From NCBI RefSeq assembly GCF_000275845.1, contig NW_006766893.1:606212-623385 (forward strand): 17,174 nt of DNA, read 5' to 3'. The position numbers and the translations under genes were made by a program. Each line of letters starts with the position of its first letter. Within the stretch, counting starts at the first letter, position 1. The notes under the pieces were generated by a model. The model was not told where the DNA came from. It saw only the letters and a list, made by a program, of their open reading frames with translations, and did no database searches. The DNA is from Dichomitus squalens LYAD-421 SS1. Taxonomy: Eukaryota > Basidiomycota > Agaricomycetes > Polyporales > Polyporaceae. Below are positions 1-9,088 of the stretch, piece after piece.

Positions 1-1626
1 TAGGCGCTTATTCCATAACACAGGCAAATCGTCTCCTGCCCATCATCCAGTTGACCTCCTGGAGTACTCTCGTCGCACCTCCTTTGTGCGCCGCAACTCC
101 GTTCCCCTTTCCCTTGGGATGAGAAGCAGACTCAGGGGACATGACTGGTCTTTCAGACCGGGAGAGTGAGTGCGCCGAAATCATAGACATTATCTGGCGG
201 AGGTGGGAAGAGCCTCCAAGTGAGTTCGTACTTGAGTGAGGCGAGCCGACAGATCTTCACGAGAAGGGATCCTGACAGCGGCAGCATTGCCAGGTCTGTC
301 AGGGGTAGGGAATATCTACTTATAATCGCCCTCGACGATCTCGCATCTGCTGCAAGGCGCTTATATAAGCGCTCAAGATAATCGCAGAGCGAATAACTAG
401 GCTAAGTTATTCGCATGTTATCAACAACGTTGTTAACCTGCGAATATCGCACTTGCGAAGAACCTGGAGGTTCTTCGCCCGACACTAATCTTCTTGCAGG
501 ACCCATGGAGGCTGGAGCTGAACGTTGAACTTGGACCAGCATGTACGTGCGAGTCAATGCAAGGCTCGGCGCACTCGCTCAAGTACATAGCGTATTACTC
601 ATGTCAGAGTTCCTGCACATGCATATGTTACGCATCCGAAACTCGAATGACCTACCAAATGATCTACAGCCTATTTGCAGAACTCGATCATGCGCGATTC
701 CTGCAACATCCCCGAAGGTGCCAACGTCTACGACAGAAAGGGGCGAGACGTCTGGTTCAAGTCAGACATACCTCTCGCAAGAGTGAGCCGGAGTGGATAT
801 TATGCGTGCAAGAAGCAGCTGTCAACCGCGTCCACCACGTTCATCCATCGTGTGTGTCTTTGCTGTCTTTCGGTTGGATGGTTGTCCTATCTAATTGACA
901 GGTATGTGGATGATGAAACCTCGTGGACATGTTGAACTCTGAATGCGTGCCGATACGCTTGTCATGCCCGCACAGGATACGACTGAGCTCATGACACGGT
1001 GAGGGAACATACTGCTGTTTATCAGACACCTTTTCACTCTTAGCTTATTGGCTGTATTAGATTGGAGTACATAGCCAAGGCCCGACGGAGAAGTCAAGAA
1101 GGAAGACGCGTTTATGCTGGCAGTTGTGTCTGCCGTGTAAGTATTATGTACACACAATGAGGCTTCATGCAATAGAAGTTAAGTCCATCAACGACCTGCA
1201 GAAGAAGCGGACTCTAGCATGCGTCTTTTCTGACAGTATGGTGTTCGGGTCGATGCTGTGTCCTAAGAGCGGATCAGCATATATTCAGCGACATGATCAT
1301 CGTACACCCGAAGTGCGCTCTGCGGACAATGCTGTGACCTTGTTCACCAAAGCAGCCACCATACCCTCTCCACGAGGCAAGTGCGAGAGTAGACAAAAGG
1401 CTGCGTCGAGATGCCATGTTGTGGGAAGGATCCCGCATTCTCTTCCCCTAGGTACATTATCCCCCGTCTTCTGTCTCATCGCCAAAGTTGACCGTTGCCC
1501 GTGCCCAGGACTAGCGCTGCCTTTGCGGCATCCCATACTACCTCTCTCTGACAAGGAGCGCCTGCGGGAGCATCTGACTGAACATCCTGTACGAGTGCCC
1601 CCGAAACTTCGATGTGCACATTTCAT
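1..1626. other. Gene-poor left flank
   Basis: I see no gene here that I can name. Several open frames of 60-150 codons overlap on both strands, but none shows a recognisable domain, a convincing exon chain or a signal peptide. A 60-codon reading frame starting at ATG 190 on the minus strand ends at 8 and has no recognisable content. The plus-strand frame that later carries the HET-family remnant is open from 1124, but its part before about 1600 does not resemble the N-terminal HET domain expected there. The only clear structure is the palindrome cluster at 357-478, listed separately. Confidence 0.5.
357..478. repeat. Cluster of five consecutive palindromes
   Basis: Five inverted repeats follow one another within 122 bp. 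(1) 357-372, GCGCTTATATAAGCGC, a perfect 16-bp palindrome. (2) 389-414, a perfect 10-bp stem GCGAATAACT / AGTTATTCGC around a 6-nt loop. (3) 423-434, AACAACGTTGTT, perfect, with a further GTT/AAC pairing outside a bulge. (4) 439-451, TGCGA / TCGCA around 3 nt. (5) 455-478, a perfect 11-bp stem GCGAAGAACCT / AGGTTCTTCGC around GG. Four of the five start with GCG[A/C] (or TGCGA) and end with the matching [T/G]CGC, so they look like members of one design, not chance hairpins. There is no gene or tRNA-like cloverleaf here. Function is unknown; possibilities include a mobile hairpin element, a replication or chromatin element, or a structured RNA. Confidence 0.8.
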
Positions 1627-2950
1627 GCTCTACGAGCTCGTCGAGGAGATCACAGGTGTCCCTTACCAGGCTCTGTCGCACGCGAAGTCGCTTGACAGGT
1701 TCAGTGTCGCCCAGCGCATCTCGTGGGCAGCGATGCGAGAGACCACGAAGAAAGAAGACCGAGCATACTCGCTACTAGGGATCTTCACCCTCAACTTGCC
1801 CACGCTCTACGGCGAGGAAGAGCGCGCTTTCCGGCGGCTGCAGGAGGAGATTGCGTGGCAGCAGCAAGAGATCACGGGGCGCATCCCGGATGTGAGTTAC
1901 TCCATGTCAAGGTGGAATGTATATGGGGCCTGCGATCCATCTGGGGACCTTACCCAGGCGTTACGGACCATCAGGGTAGTCAAGTTATGATTGCGGCTGT
2001 CTGAGCCGTTGCTTTTAGACATCACAAGCATCTGGAGGAGCAGATAGCTCAGACCCATCTCTCTTGAAGCTTTCTTGTGTCAGCTTAGGCTCCGGGACTC
2101 GGGCCCTCCGACAACCGAATACATCTTTGCCCTGCCCGGAAGCCGCGTCAGGCTGCCCATCGTACCGCTTGGGGTTACATTTCCTCAGCAGACCATACAT
2201 CACCGTACGAAAGTTCTTTCATCAGACCCAGAGTGGTACCTGATCATCCTCGGGTGCGAACACGACGACTACTCCGGCGCCTTTCTCGGACATGGCTCTG
2301 CTACATCCCTCACTCCGAGTCCGCCATCGAACGCTTGTACTACGGATCTATGTGGATCGGACCTACACCAGCGCGCGGACCTGACAGCCCTGACCTCTTC
2401 CCCTTGACGCCGCCAACTCTCCAGCGCCGTCGCGCGCACATCCAGATGAGGACTGTCTACATATCCGAGTCCCGGGGGTGCGCTACGGATGCTCGCGATC
2501 AGGTACACAAGACCCTCAACCTCGTGCTGCCGAGGAACGCCCACAATGCTCTACGTGCCCAAGGGAACTCCCAGGGTCGGGTGGGAACCATCCGACCACT
2601 CACCAGCACATGCTTGCTAGCCACGACCACGTGATCGTCATTGAGTTCCGGCATACTCTCAGGCTCACCTATTCCGCCCGTCCAAAACTGAAGATTGAGG
2701 CCCACGCGACGATGTCGGGCCCCCTCCTTGGCTTTGCTAGAGATATCGAGGCGGGTCCAGGCTCTGTGCGGTGGTCGGATGCGTGTGCGTTCGACGAATG
2801 TTGAGAAGACTCGGAGGGCCTTTGGGCCTCACGGCTGCCTATGAACTTGAAGGAAGTCGCCTCCATTCTCCCGGAAAAGCGGCTCACCGTAGAGATCTGC
2901 TTCGATCGGGAAGCGCCGTCGGTGTACTCCCTGCACGTCGATGGTGTTGT
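1627..2950 (+). pseudogene. HET-family (vegetative incompatibility) protein, C-terminal remnant, broken
   Basis: The translated pieces follow the order of a basidiomycete HET-domain protein after its N-terminal domain. From about 1627 in frame 2 there is an ITGVP segment, then SVAQRISWAA, EDRAYSLLGIF and LPTLYGEEERAFRRLQEEI, which are hallmark blocks of this family. At 2105-2290 EYIFALPGS and WYLIILGCEHDDYSGAFLG continue in frame 2. The next block, CYIPHSES...LYYG...DLFPLTP, continues in frame 1, so a frameshift lies near 2288-2296 inside a normally continuous block with no intron signals. A third frame carries the end; it has an in-frame TGA at 2802-2804 and finishes with LTVEICFDREAPSVYSLHV. 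A GTGAGT at 1891 could be an intron donor, which might explain the break between about 1890 and 2080. The N-terminal HET domain is absent upstream. In the family these proteins trigger cell death on non-self fusion; this copy is very probably non-functional. The alternative is a multi-intron gene, which the frameshift in a conserved block makes unlikely. Confidence 0.75.
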
Positions 2951-3880
2951 CACCGAGAGGCCACAAGACACAGCATCCACGTTGATCAAGTCTGCCCAGG
3001 CAGAAGAGCCTCAGGCGTTGGGTTCTGACGACCAAGAGGACATGTGGGACTTGAAGACCGAGGGCGAGGGAGGCGGAGATGGAGACCGTACCAGCACCAC
3101 CGACGGTGTACGCCTTGATAAGCTTGATTCGGATGCCAGCGTCGGTCGGGCCGGAGGCAGGCACCCGGAGGAGGGCAGAGCGAGCTTGGAGTCGCGCCGC
3201 GGAGAATTCGATGGGGAAGCGCAGGGCGAGGGAGGTGCGTCTGCCTCGCGGTCCGTCCTCCGGGCAACTCTCAGGGTATGGCCGATTTGTCCGTGCTCTA
3301 TCTCTTGTTCGTATCATGTTCCTCCCTCCTAGTAGCGTCGCGTACCGACGAGTCTCCTTACCTCATAGTATGTGGTTTACTGCGCCAGCTCGGATTGCGG
3401 CATAGGCTCGGCGTACGATCAAGGTCGATTTCTGCGAGCGTGAAGAGGGCTCTCCGGGGGGACATGGTCATGAAGTCGTCGGCCCTAGAAAAACGTTGGG
3501 GACCTCTGCGATCGCCATCCCGTGAGTTCGTCCATTCAGTGCTAGGGATAGACACGGGTCTAAGCTGCAACATGGCTATCTGACTGTCACTGTAGGTGCT
3601 GTCAAAATCTCTCTGTAGACACGATATCCACAGTGACAACCAAGCGGTCATTGCTACCACACAAATCTCATTCGAGTATAGCAGCGCCAGTGCGAGTGCT
3701 ATCCCCATGTTTCCGGCTCTTCCCGAGCGTGTACGGCGGCTCCCTGTGACCGCGCTCGCTAGTGACCCTGAAGTGGTGATCGTCGGAAGCTATGGCGGTC
3801 ATACAAGGGACATTCGCGCCGGAATCATCTTGGTTTATGGACACCTTCCGCCACAGTGCAACGAAGTTTTTCCTCACCGA
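2951..3880. other. Intergenic, no gene seen
   Basis: Overlapping open frames on both strands, the longest running to 3332 on the plus strand, continue from the HET-family remnant or are GC-driven. None has a recognisable motif. The Glu/Asp/Gly-rich translation at 3000-3190 could be a degraded tail of the HET-like gene but cannot be assigned. Confidence 0.4.
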
Positions 3881-4010
3881 CGGGTCCACGGGTACGCTCC
3901 GCCGGGTACGGGTTTCGGTCGGGTCGACCGAACCTTGACCCGTACCCGTACCCGTACCCGTACCCGCACGGGTATATACCCGGACCCGAGGCGGGTCGAC
4001 CCGACCCGTG
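3881..4010. repeat. GGGTAC/GTACCC palindromic array
   Basis: About 130 bp built from one short word and its reverse complement. The left half is G-rich (GGGTAC at 3890-3895 and 3904-3909). The right half has four tandem GTACCC units at 3942-3965 after a first CCC at 3939-3941. The 11-mer at 3903-3913 is exactly complementary to 3938-3948, enclosing a smaller hairpin in which CGGTC (3916-3920) pairs with GACCG (3926-3930), flanked by GGTT / AACC. Perfect palindromes follow: CGGGTATATACCCG (3969-3982) and CGGGTCGACCCG (3992-4003). The array is free of stops in at least two plus frames and one minus frame, which produces long spurious open frames with Tyr-Pro or Thr-Arg repeats. No transposase or terminal duplication is visible. 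Confidence 0.85.
3939..3965 (-). other. Predicted G-quadruplex motif on the minus strand
   Basis: Read on the minus strand, this stretch has five GGG tracts separated by identical 3-nt TAC loops. That matches the standard G3-loop(1-7) quadruplex pattern with one spare tract. The plus strand just upstream also has GGG tracts at 3882, 3890, 3904, 3910 and 3921, but with longer, irregular loops. The two G-rich halves can alternatively pair with the opposite C-rich half as a hairpin. Confidence 0.6.
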
Positions 4011-4441
4011 TCTGTCCCTACCTTTCACACGTCTCCCGAAAGACGTCCTTCGACGGCCTGGTTGCGGATGAGTGTGACCAAGGGCCGAAAGGTCGGCAGA
4101 AGGTCGGCTTCGAGAGCGGAAAGGTGGGGCTGGAGCACTGTGTGTACGCCGTTCGATCGAAAAGGGGATGGGGGGATCGATCGATGGGGATAGGCTTGTG
4201 TCAGTGAGAACGGTCTCGAGCTGTAAGTGCATGAACGTTGAGTATGGATGATATAGCATTTGGAACGTACCACGTCGGTCGGGATAGTTCTGAGCGCAAG
4301 CTGAGTCGGACCGGGGTCACGTCGCGTCGAGCCTCACACCCTGGCTCTGAAGGCGGATAGCGCGAGGCGCTGGTCATCATGATTGCCACAGGAGGAGCGG
4401 TCGATGTACATGGACGGTGCATGTCATTTGCCGTGAATCCA
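4011..4441. other. Intergenic, no gene seen
   Basis: No recognisable coding content. It contains two perfect 10-bp palindromes, TTCGATCGAA (4152-4161) and ATCGATCGAT (4176-4185). Long open frames here are extensions of the stop-free array to the left. Confidence 0.4.
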
Positions 4442-4479
4442 GTCACGCGCGCCGACTCTTTGCGGTGAGGGATAACGTC
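4442..4479 (+). repeat. Direct repeat, copy A
   Basis: This 38-bp segment matches 4685-4719 at 31 of 35 aligned positions with one 3-nt gap. The shared core is ACGCGCGCC, then ACTC, GCGG and AGGGAT followed by ACGTC. Upstream of both copies a looser match continues (GTCGAT and a TACATG at 4400-4412 and 4659-4675), so the duplicated unit may be longer. Copy A has TAACGTCG where copy B has the perfect TGACGTCA. Confidence 0.7.
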
Positions 4480-4684
4480 GGAAGGACGATTGCGGACATC
4501 GAGCCTCATCGCCGAAGCGAGCTTGGAACGCACGGCAGGCTGCACCGGGGACGAGCGCGCGGTACGTGAGCCGCTGGGTCTCGCACGTCGCAGACGTACT
4601 GTACCTACCAGCTTCAAGCCGTCTACCACCTCACGAGTGTAGTTTGGCATGCATGCAGTCGATAGTGTATACATGATGCAGACG

Positions 4685-4719
4685 GTGACGCGCGCCTACT
4701 CGCGGTAAGGGATGACGTC
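4685..4719 (+). repeat. Direct repeat, copy B, in the promoter of the NTF2-like gene
   Basis: Second copy of the 4442-4479 module, 243 bp downstream. It ends in the CRE-type palindrome at 4713-4720 and lies about 100 bp upstream of the start codon at 4821, so it is placed as a promoter element. The duplication may be a duplicated transcription-factor binding module. Confidence 0.65.
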
Positions 4720-4720
4720 A
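4713..4720. promoter_or_regulatory. CRE/ATF-type bZIP site
   Basis: TGACGTCA is the perfect palindromic site bound by ATF/CREB-type bZIP factors, which in fungi include stress regulators. It lies 101 bp upstream of the start codon of the NTF2-like gene. Binding is inferred from the motif and its position only. Confidence 0.5.
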
Positions 4721-4763
4721 CGCGTCGAGGGGGCGCATCGACGCCTGAGCCAGCTTCAGTCTT

Positions 4764-4785
4764 TCTCTCTCTCTCTCTCTCTCTC
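4764..4785 (+). promoter_or_regulatory. TC-repeat pyrimidine tract upstream of the NTF2-like gene
   Basis: An uninterrupted run of eleven TC units, ending 35 bp before the start codon. CT-rich tracts close to the start site are common in filamentous fungal promoters and often mark transcription starts. It is also a microsatellite and likely to vary in length between strains. Confidence 0.6.
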
Positions 4786-4820
4786 ATCCACACCGCATAC
4801 ACCCACTCCCAACGTCTACG

Positions 4821-5715
4821 ATGCAGAAGCCAGAGAAAGAAATCGTCGCCGTCGTCCTCGCCCTCACCGCCAGCCCCGACCCCGACGTCCAGAAGCGCGC
4901 CGTAGAACAGTCCGTCTCCCCTCCTCTCTTCCCCCCGCCCTTGTCTCAAACCGAGCGTTGACCATCCCACCACAGGTACTACGCCCCCGACGTCAACTTC
5001 CGCCACCCCCTCTGCAGCGCCAACGACCGCACCGGCCTCCTCGCCATCTACCAGTGGTACCGCATCATGTCCCCCGCCCACTCAGTCACCGTCAGCAGCG
5101 TCACCTTCGACCAGCAGAAGCTCGAGCTCTTCCTCGACGTCTCCCAGACCTTCCACCTCCGCTGGTCCCCGCTCGCCCCCGCCCCCGCCCGGTGCGCTCT
5201 TCATCATTTGTTACTATTCGCTCCGTCTGATACAAAATCACGCATCACGCGCACGCAGCTTGGTCGTCCACCTCAGGCTCCGCCCCGCAGACCCCCGCGC
5301 ACCCGCCGACAAGACGACGTACCTCATCGCCGAGCACGAGGACTTCTACCACCAGGAGGACCTCGCCGCGCTCCTCGTGCCCCCGCTCGTGCCCCTCGTC
5401 CGCGCCGCCCTCAGCACCGCTACGCTCGCGTGCCGCGTGCTCTCCTTCGGGTTCTCGCGCGTCCTCGGCTACTGGCGGGTGCGCGACGGGGACGGGGAGG
5501 CGGGCGCGCAGGCAGACCCGAGGGGCGGAGAGCACGGCGGGGAGCAGGAGCTGCGCGAGCTGCGGAACGGGAAGGCCGTGAATGGGACGGGCACTGGGAC
5601 TGGATCTGCGGGGGGGAGCGTGAAGAGGCGGAGGACCAGCGCCGCGGGCAGCTATGCCGACGCCGCGCGCGAGGCCGTCGCCGAGATGCAGGACAAGGGC
5701 CTCAACGCGATCTGA
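4821..5715 (+). CDS. SigF-like NTF2-like domain protein, three exons
   Basis: Best model: exons 4821-4909, 4976-5191 and 5259-5715 (introns of 66 and 67 nt), 253 residues. The first donor is a GTCCGT type; it is the one that makes VEQ join YYAPDVNFRHPLC in frame. The second intron is GTGCGC...GCACGCAG. The order YYAPDVNFRHPLC, IYQWYRIMSP, VTFDQQKLELFLDVSQTF and then TYLIAEHEDFYHQEDL matches fungal NTF2-fold (SigF-like) proteins; the fold spans roughly residues 5-135. A hydrophobic segment at about 137-173 could anchor it in a membrane. The tail (about 176-253) is low-complexity, rich in Gly, Glu and Arg, and carries a basic KRRR patch. The biochemical role of the family is unknown. The start ATG is the only one giving the expected N-terminal helix and follows the TC tract by 35 bp. 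No breaks are visible, so it is probably a live gene. Confidence 0.85.
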
Positions 5716-6106
5716 GGACGAAAGAGGAGCGAGTGAGCGAAGGGCGCAGTGCGCCGCGCTTTCCATTTGCACAGCTTGTGAGACGGCGCCGAGTCTTCCG
5801 GAATGTGTTGTATCGACTGCGTGTATAGTATGTATGTATATACCTCCTCGTGTGATATTTTGAATCGTCAGCGGCAGCGTCCGCCTGGAACGCCATGTAA
5901 TTCGGGCGGCAGTGCGCATGCCCATTTCGCCATTTCCAGCCGAGTCGCGTCGATGAGGCAGAGGTTTTCAGCTCCGGCTGATGCGGCGGGCCACTTCAAA
6001 GCTTGATATCGTTCGACGCTCACAAGTGTGTGTGTGTGTGTGTGTGTGGCACAGATACAGAGACCGAGTGGGCCAGCGAAGTATGTAACACTAAACTATG
6101 ATAGAG
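5716..6106. other. 3' flank of the NTF2-like gene with a GT microsatellite
   Basis: No gene seen. It presumably holds the 3' UTR of the upstream gene. A (GT)n run of about 11.5 units sits at 6026-6048, immediately before the palindrome cluster at 6107. Confidence 0.5.
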
Positions 6107-6209
6107 TTCGGGACTCGGACGTTCCGAACGTTCCTAAGGTCGTTCGACGGGCGGCCGGACCGGCCTGGTGCGTGCCGCCCTGGACGTCGCGACTCGCGAG
6201 CCGCGAGTC
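6107..6209. repeat. Cluster of GC-rich palindromes
   Basis: Within about 100 bp: GTTCGG (6107-6112) pairs with CCGAAC (6124-6129). GAACGTTC (6126-6133) is a perfect palindrome. GGCCGG and CCGGCC mirror each other around one base (6153-6165). GTCGCGAC (6186-6193) is a perfect palindrome. GACTCGCG (6191-6198) and CGCGAGTC (6202-6209) form an 8-bp stem with a 3-nt loop, overlapping the previous palindrome. Short palindromes are more frequent by chance in GC-rich DNA, so the evidence is weaker than for 357-478 or 16952-17115, but the overlapping, nested layout is the same. Confidence 0.55.
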
Positions 6210-7600
6210 TCATCACTAGTACATACTGCCACGAGCAGCAGAACTCTGGCGCGGCTGAGGACCCGACAGGGTACCATCCATCGTCTCCCGAAGGACCTCG
6301 ACCTCCTCTAGGAACGGCGCTGCCAGCTAACAGTGAACTGACGACGCTCCGAGTCTCCGGGATGCCAGGACCGAAGGTGTCAGGGCCCGGGGTTGCCGAC
6401 GATCGTGGTGGTCTGTAGGATTCCGTGCACCCCATCACGGGTGTCGGTGAACGAAAGCGCGATGCATGATGTTGGGCGGTCGATCCGAGCTGGGGGATCT
6501 GGCGGACCCTCAGCGCTCGGCTCAGAGCTGGCTGCTCGTGACTCGTGAGCGTCCTCCCGAGCCGAGGCAGTCTCGGAAGCTCCTGGGGGCATCGCAGGGA
6601 GCGTGCGCACGGGGGCTTTCAGCGATGCCCACGCGAGAGTCGGCGTCTACCGGACGTTCGAGCCGCGGGTCTCGGTGCCTACTAGCGGCAGACTCTAGCG
6701 CGACTGCGGGCCGGTGAGGGTCTGCCGACGAGGCTGTTTGGGGTCTGGCGGAGACCTTTGGGCGCACGTCGCAGATCCAGCAGTATGGTCGACACTGCAT
6801 CTGGGGACGGAGGACGGAGGGGCACGCTGGACTGCGCGCGGGGAGAGGGGCCGTATTCGAGTCCAAGTCGCGCCTCCAAGTTCGACGCGTGGGCGCGATG
6901 GCGGGACCGAGGTCGCCGAGAGTCGCTGACGGTCGTCGAGGTCCGCCCCGGGCTTGCCAGTGGGTCCACTGTTAGGGGCGCTATGACGATCACTGGCACG
7001 GGTGCCGGTAGACGGGGGCGTCGGGGGCGTCGACCTCTGGCGGCCGAGCCGAGTCGACGGGGCTGACGCGGCGACCCTCGGCGAGCGAACGGTCCTTCGA
7101 GGAAGCCTCGAACGTCGCTGGGGGCACCTCGGCAGTCGCAGCATGCGCACATCGTCCTTCCTTCGGCGATGCTGGCGCAGGAGCCTCCGGCACTTGCGTT
7201 GGACGTACAAGACGTCCGGGTTCCCGTGCCCGTCCTCCGGTACCGGAGTCCAGAGCGGCGGGCACCACTATGCAGCACCCCGATGCATGGTCGCAGCCTC
7301 CAACCAACCTCGGTCGATCGCATCGTGCCCCCCATCTCCACGGACTCGCGTGCACCCTGGGTCACGCGAAGCGACCGGGGATGCATCCGGTAGCAGTCAC
7401 GATCACGACGACCCCTCCAGCCGGAGTCTACGACGGGCAGTCGGTGCCCCAGGGACCGGCGGGGGGATCAGCCCTTCCGGACGGGGTGGGCTCGAGGTCG
7501 AGCCTGCAAGCCTGTTGGAGGTGGGCGGCGCCCCGGACAGCGTACTACGCCGTACGACACGCACGTACGCCCGACTCACGGCCCCGCACACCCTGCAGGG
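6210..7600. other. GC-rich region, possible decayed minus-strand gene
   Basis: The region is strongly GC-rich and CpG-dense, so long frames stay open on both strands and mean little. On the minus strand, successive segments in shifting frames translate to Pro/Ala/Ser-rich, charged sequence like a disordered protein: 7591-7403, 7355-6990, about 7066-6695, 6610-6380 and 6438-6091. This could be a frameshifted remnant of a low-complexity protein, or only a by-product of base composition. No motif, intron chain or transposon signature supports a specific call. Confidence 0.25.
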
Positions 7601-9088
7601 CTTTTGCTCCCGCTCTCCGCCACGAGGAGAGCTGAGAGCTGGCCGTGGGGAAAGAAAAGGGCGCTGGGAATGGAGGGTGCCCTCTGCGCTCCGGATTTCC
7701 CCCGCTCCACTGCAAATCCCACCTGGGCGCGGCCGCCGCCCCGACCGCGTGCCACCGAAATTTGCAGCGGGTACGCAAGGCGATCCCTGTGAACCTCAGG
7801 CTGCGGTCCGGGGAAATGACATGAAGGCGGCGGCGTCAGCAGGGTGGCGTTCCGCGGGCCGAGAGGGGAGAGGGGAGAGAGTGTGTGTCTAATTTCCTCG
7901 CTGCTGTGTACTTATGTATGTACACATGTGCGAGGGACTGCTAGCAGCGCTCTCCGAGTCGACGCATATTCCTGCCCCAGCGGTGCCGCAGCTCGCCCTT
8001 GGTGTGTCACTTGTGCCCGACGCGTCCCTGAAACAGAGGTGAGACAACTTGAAGAGGACGCCGTTCCACGTAGAGCCGAGTTCGAGTTCGAAACCATGGG
8101 AATGGGGCAGGAGAGCGGTCCGACGCTGGAGAACGGGCGGTTGGCGTGTCGGTGGATGGCCAACGAGTCGGTATACAGCGAGTGGCGGCGGGGGCACTGG
8201 CAGCGCAAATCATAGACTTACGGCAGCGCCGTCACGTACAATATAGACCGAGCGATCGATCGACGTCGAGATCGGTGCGGGCATGGAGCCTTGGGGGGCG
8301 GAGGGAGGCCCGTGGCGCTGCTGAGCGTTGGGTGCTTGTGCAGCGGCGGTAACGGGGGGGTGCCTGCTCCAAATGCCGGGAACCCTGGTTGACCCCCACC
8401 TGGATGCCTCCCAGCGCGTTGAGTGTGTTGGGTACCGAACGCTGGAGCTTCGCAGGGTGATATGAGTACCGGACGGGGATTGGGGGCCCCAGACTGTCAG
8501 CGTGCTGACGGCGCGGTGACAGGCCCCGTGAGTTGGCTCAGCGAAGCGCTCTCTCTCGCGCAGGAGGCTGACTCGCTCCCGAATAATGCATGTGCGCTGG
8601 TGATGGAGGACGTCAGTTAGGCTGCGACTAAGGGGAGGTGGAGAACCAAAGGAGGAGGTCGTGTTTCCGAGTCCGACGTGGACGTCTGTTTGGGACCGCA
8701 GTTTGCCGCGTGCGTCGCTGTCAACTCAGTGAAGCGTACTAGAGCGCGTAAGGGGTCTGTCCGCCCAAAGGCGTCGATGTCGCCTCGGTAGAGAGACCTT
8801 GGGTGACGGGGATGCGCGATGAGGGGAGAGGGTCGGGGAAGGGTAAGCCCGAGAGGGTATGAGAAAGGCGTATGCCGCCTGACAATGGAGTAGCGGTCGG
8901 CGCGAGATGTACATGCTCGAGAACATTCGGCATCTCATGGCTGTGGATTTGCCGCACTGAGCAACGCTGGTCATAGCTCCCTGACCCCTTCCTTCCTGCT
9001 CCTCGCCCCATAGGGTGGCAGAAGATAGCATTCGCACGGTAGGTGCGGTTGTGGACATTTTCCGTAGCTGTGGAATGATCTACTTCAG
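7601..9088. other. No gene seen
   Basis: Open frames here are short and without recognisable content on either strand. Small perfect palindromes CGATCGATCG (8253-8262) and CGACGTCG (8261-8268) overlap at 8253-8268. The 3' flank of the decayed secreted-protein gene (minus strand) falls at the right end. Confidence 0.4.

Noticed and set aside
3596..4207. Long plus-strand frame with Thr-Arg repeats, and its minus-strand counterpart with Gly-Tyr repeats
   Set aside because: Both are by-products of the stop-free GGGTAC array. The flanking translations have no recognisable content.
5067..5828. A 253-codon continuous plus frame inside the NTF2-like locus
   Set aside because: Only the part up to 5191 is coding. 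Beyond that it reads through the second intron and then the wrong frame of exon 3, giving Arg/Pro-rich nonsense.
7002..7892. A 296-codon plus-strand open frame
   Set aside because: It lies in a GC-rich stretch where stops are rare, has an Arg/Pro/Ser-rich composition without motifs, and overlaps equally long open frames on the other strand.
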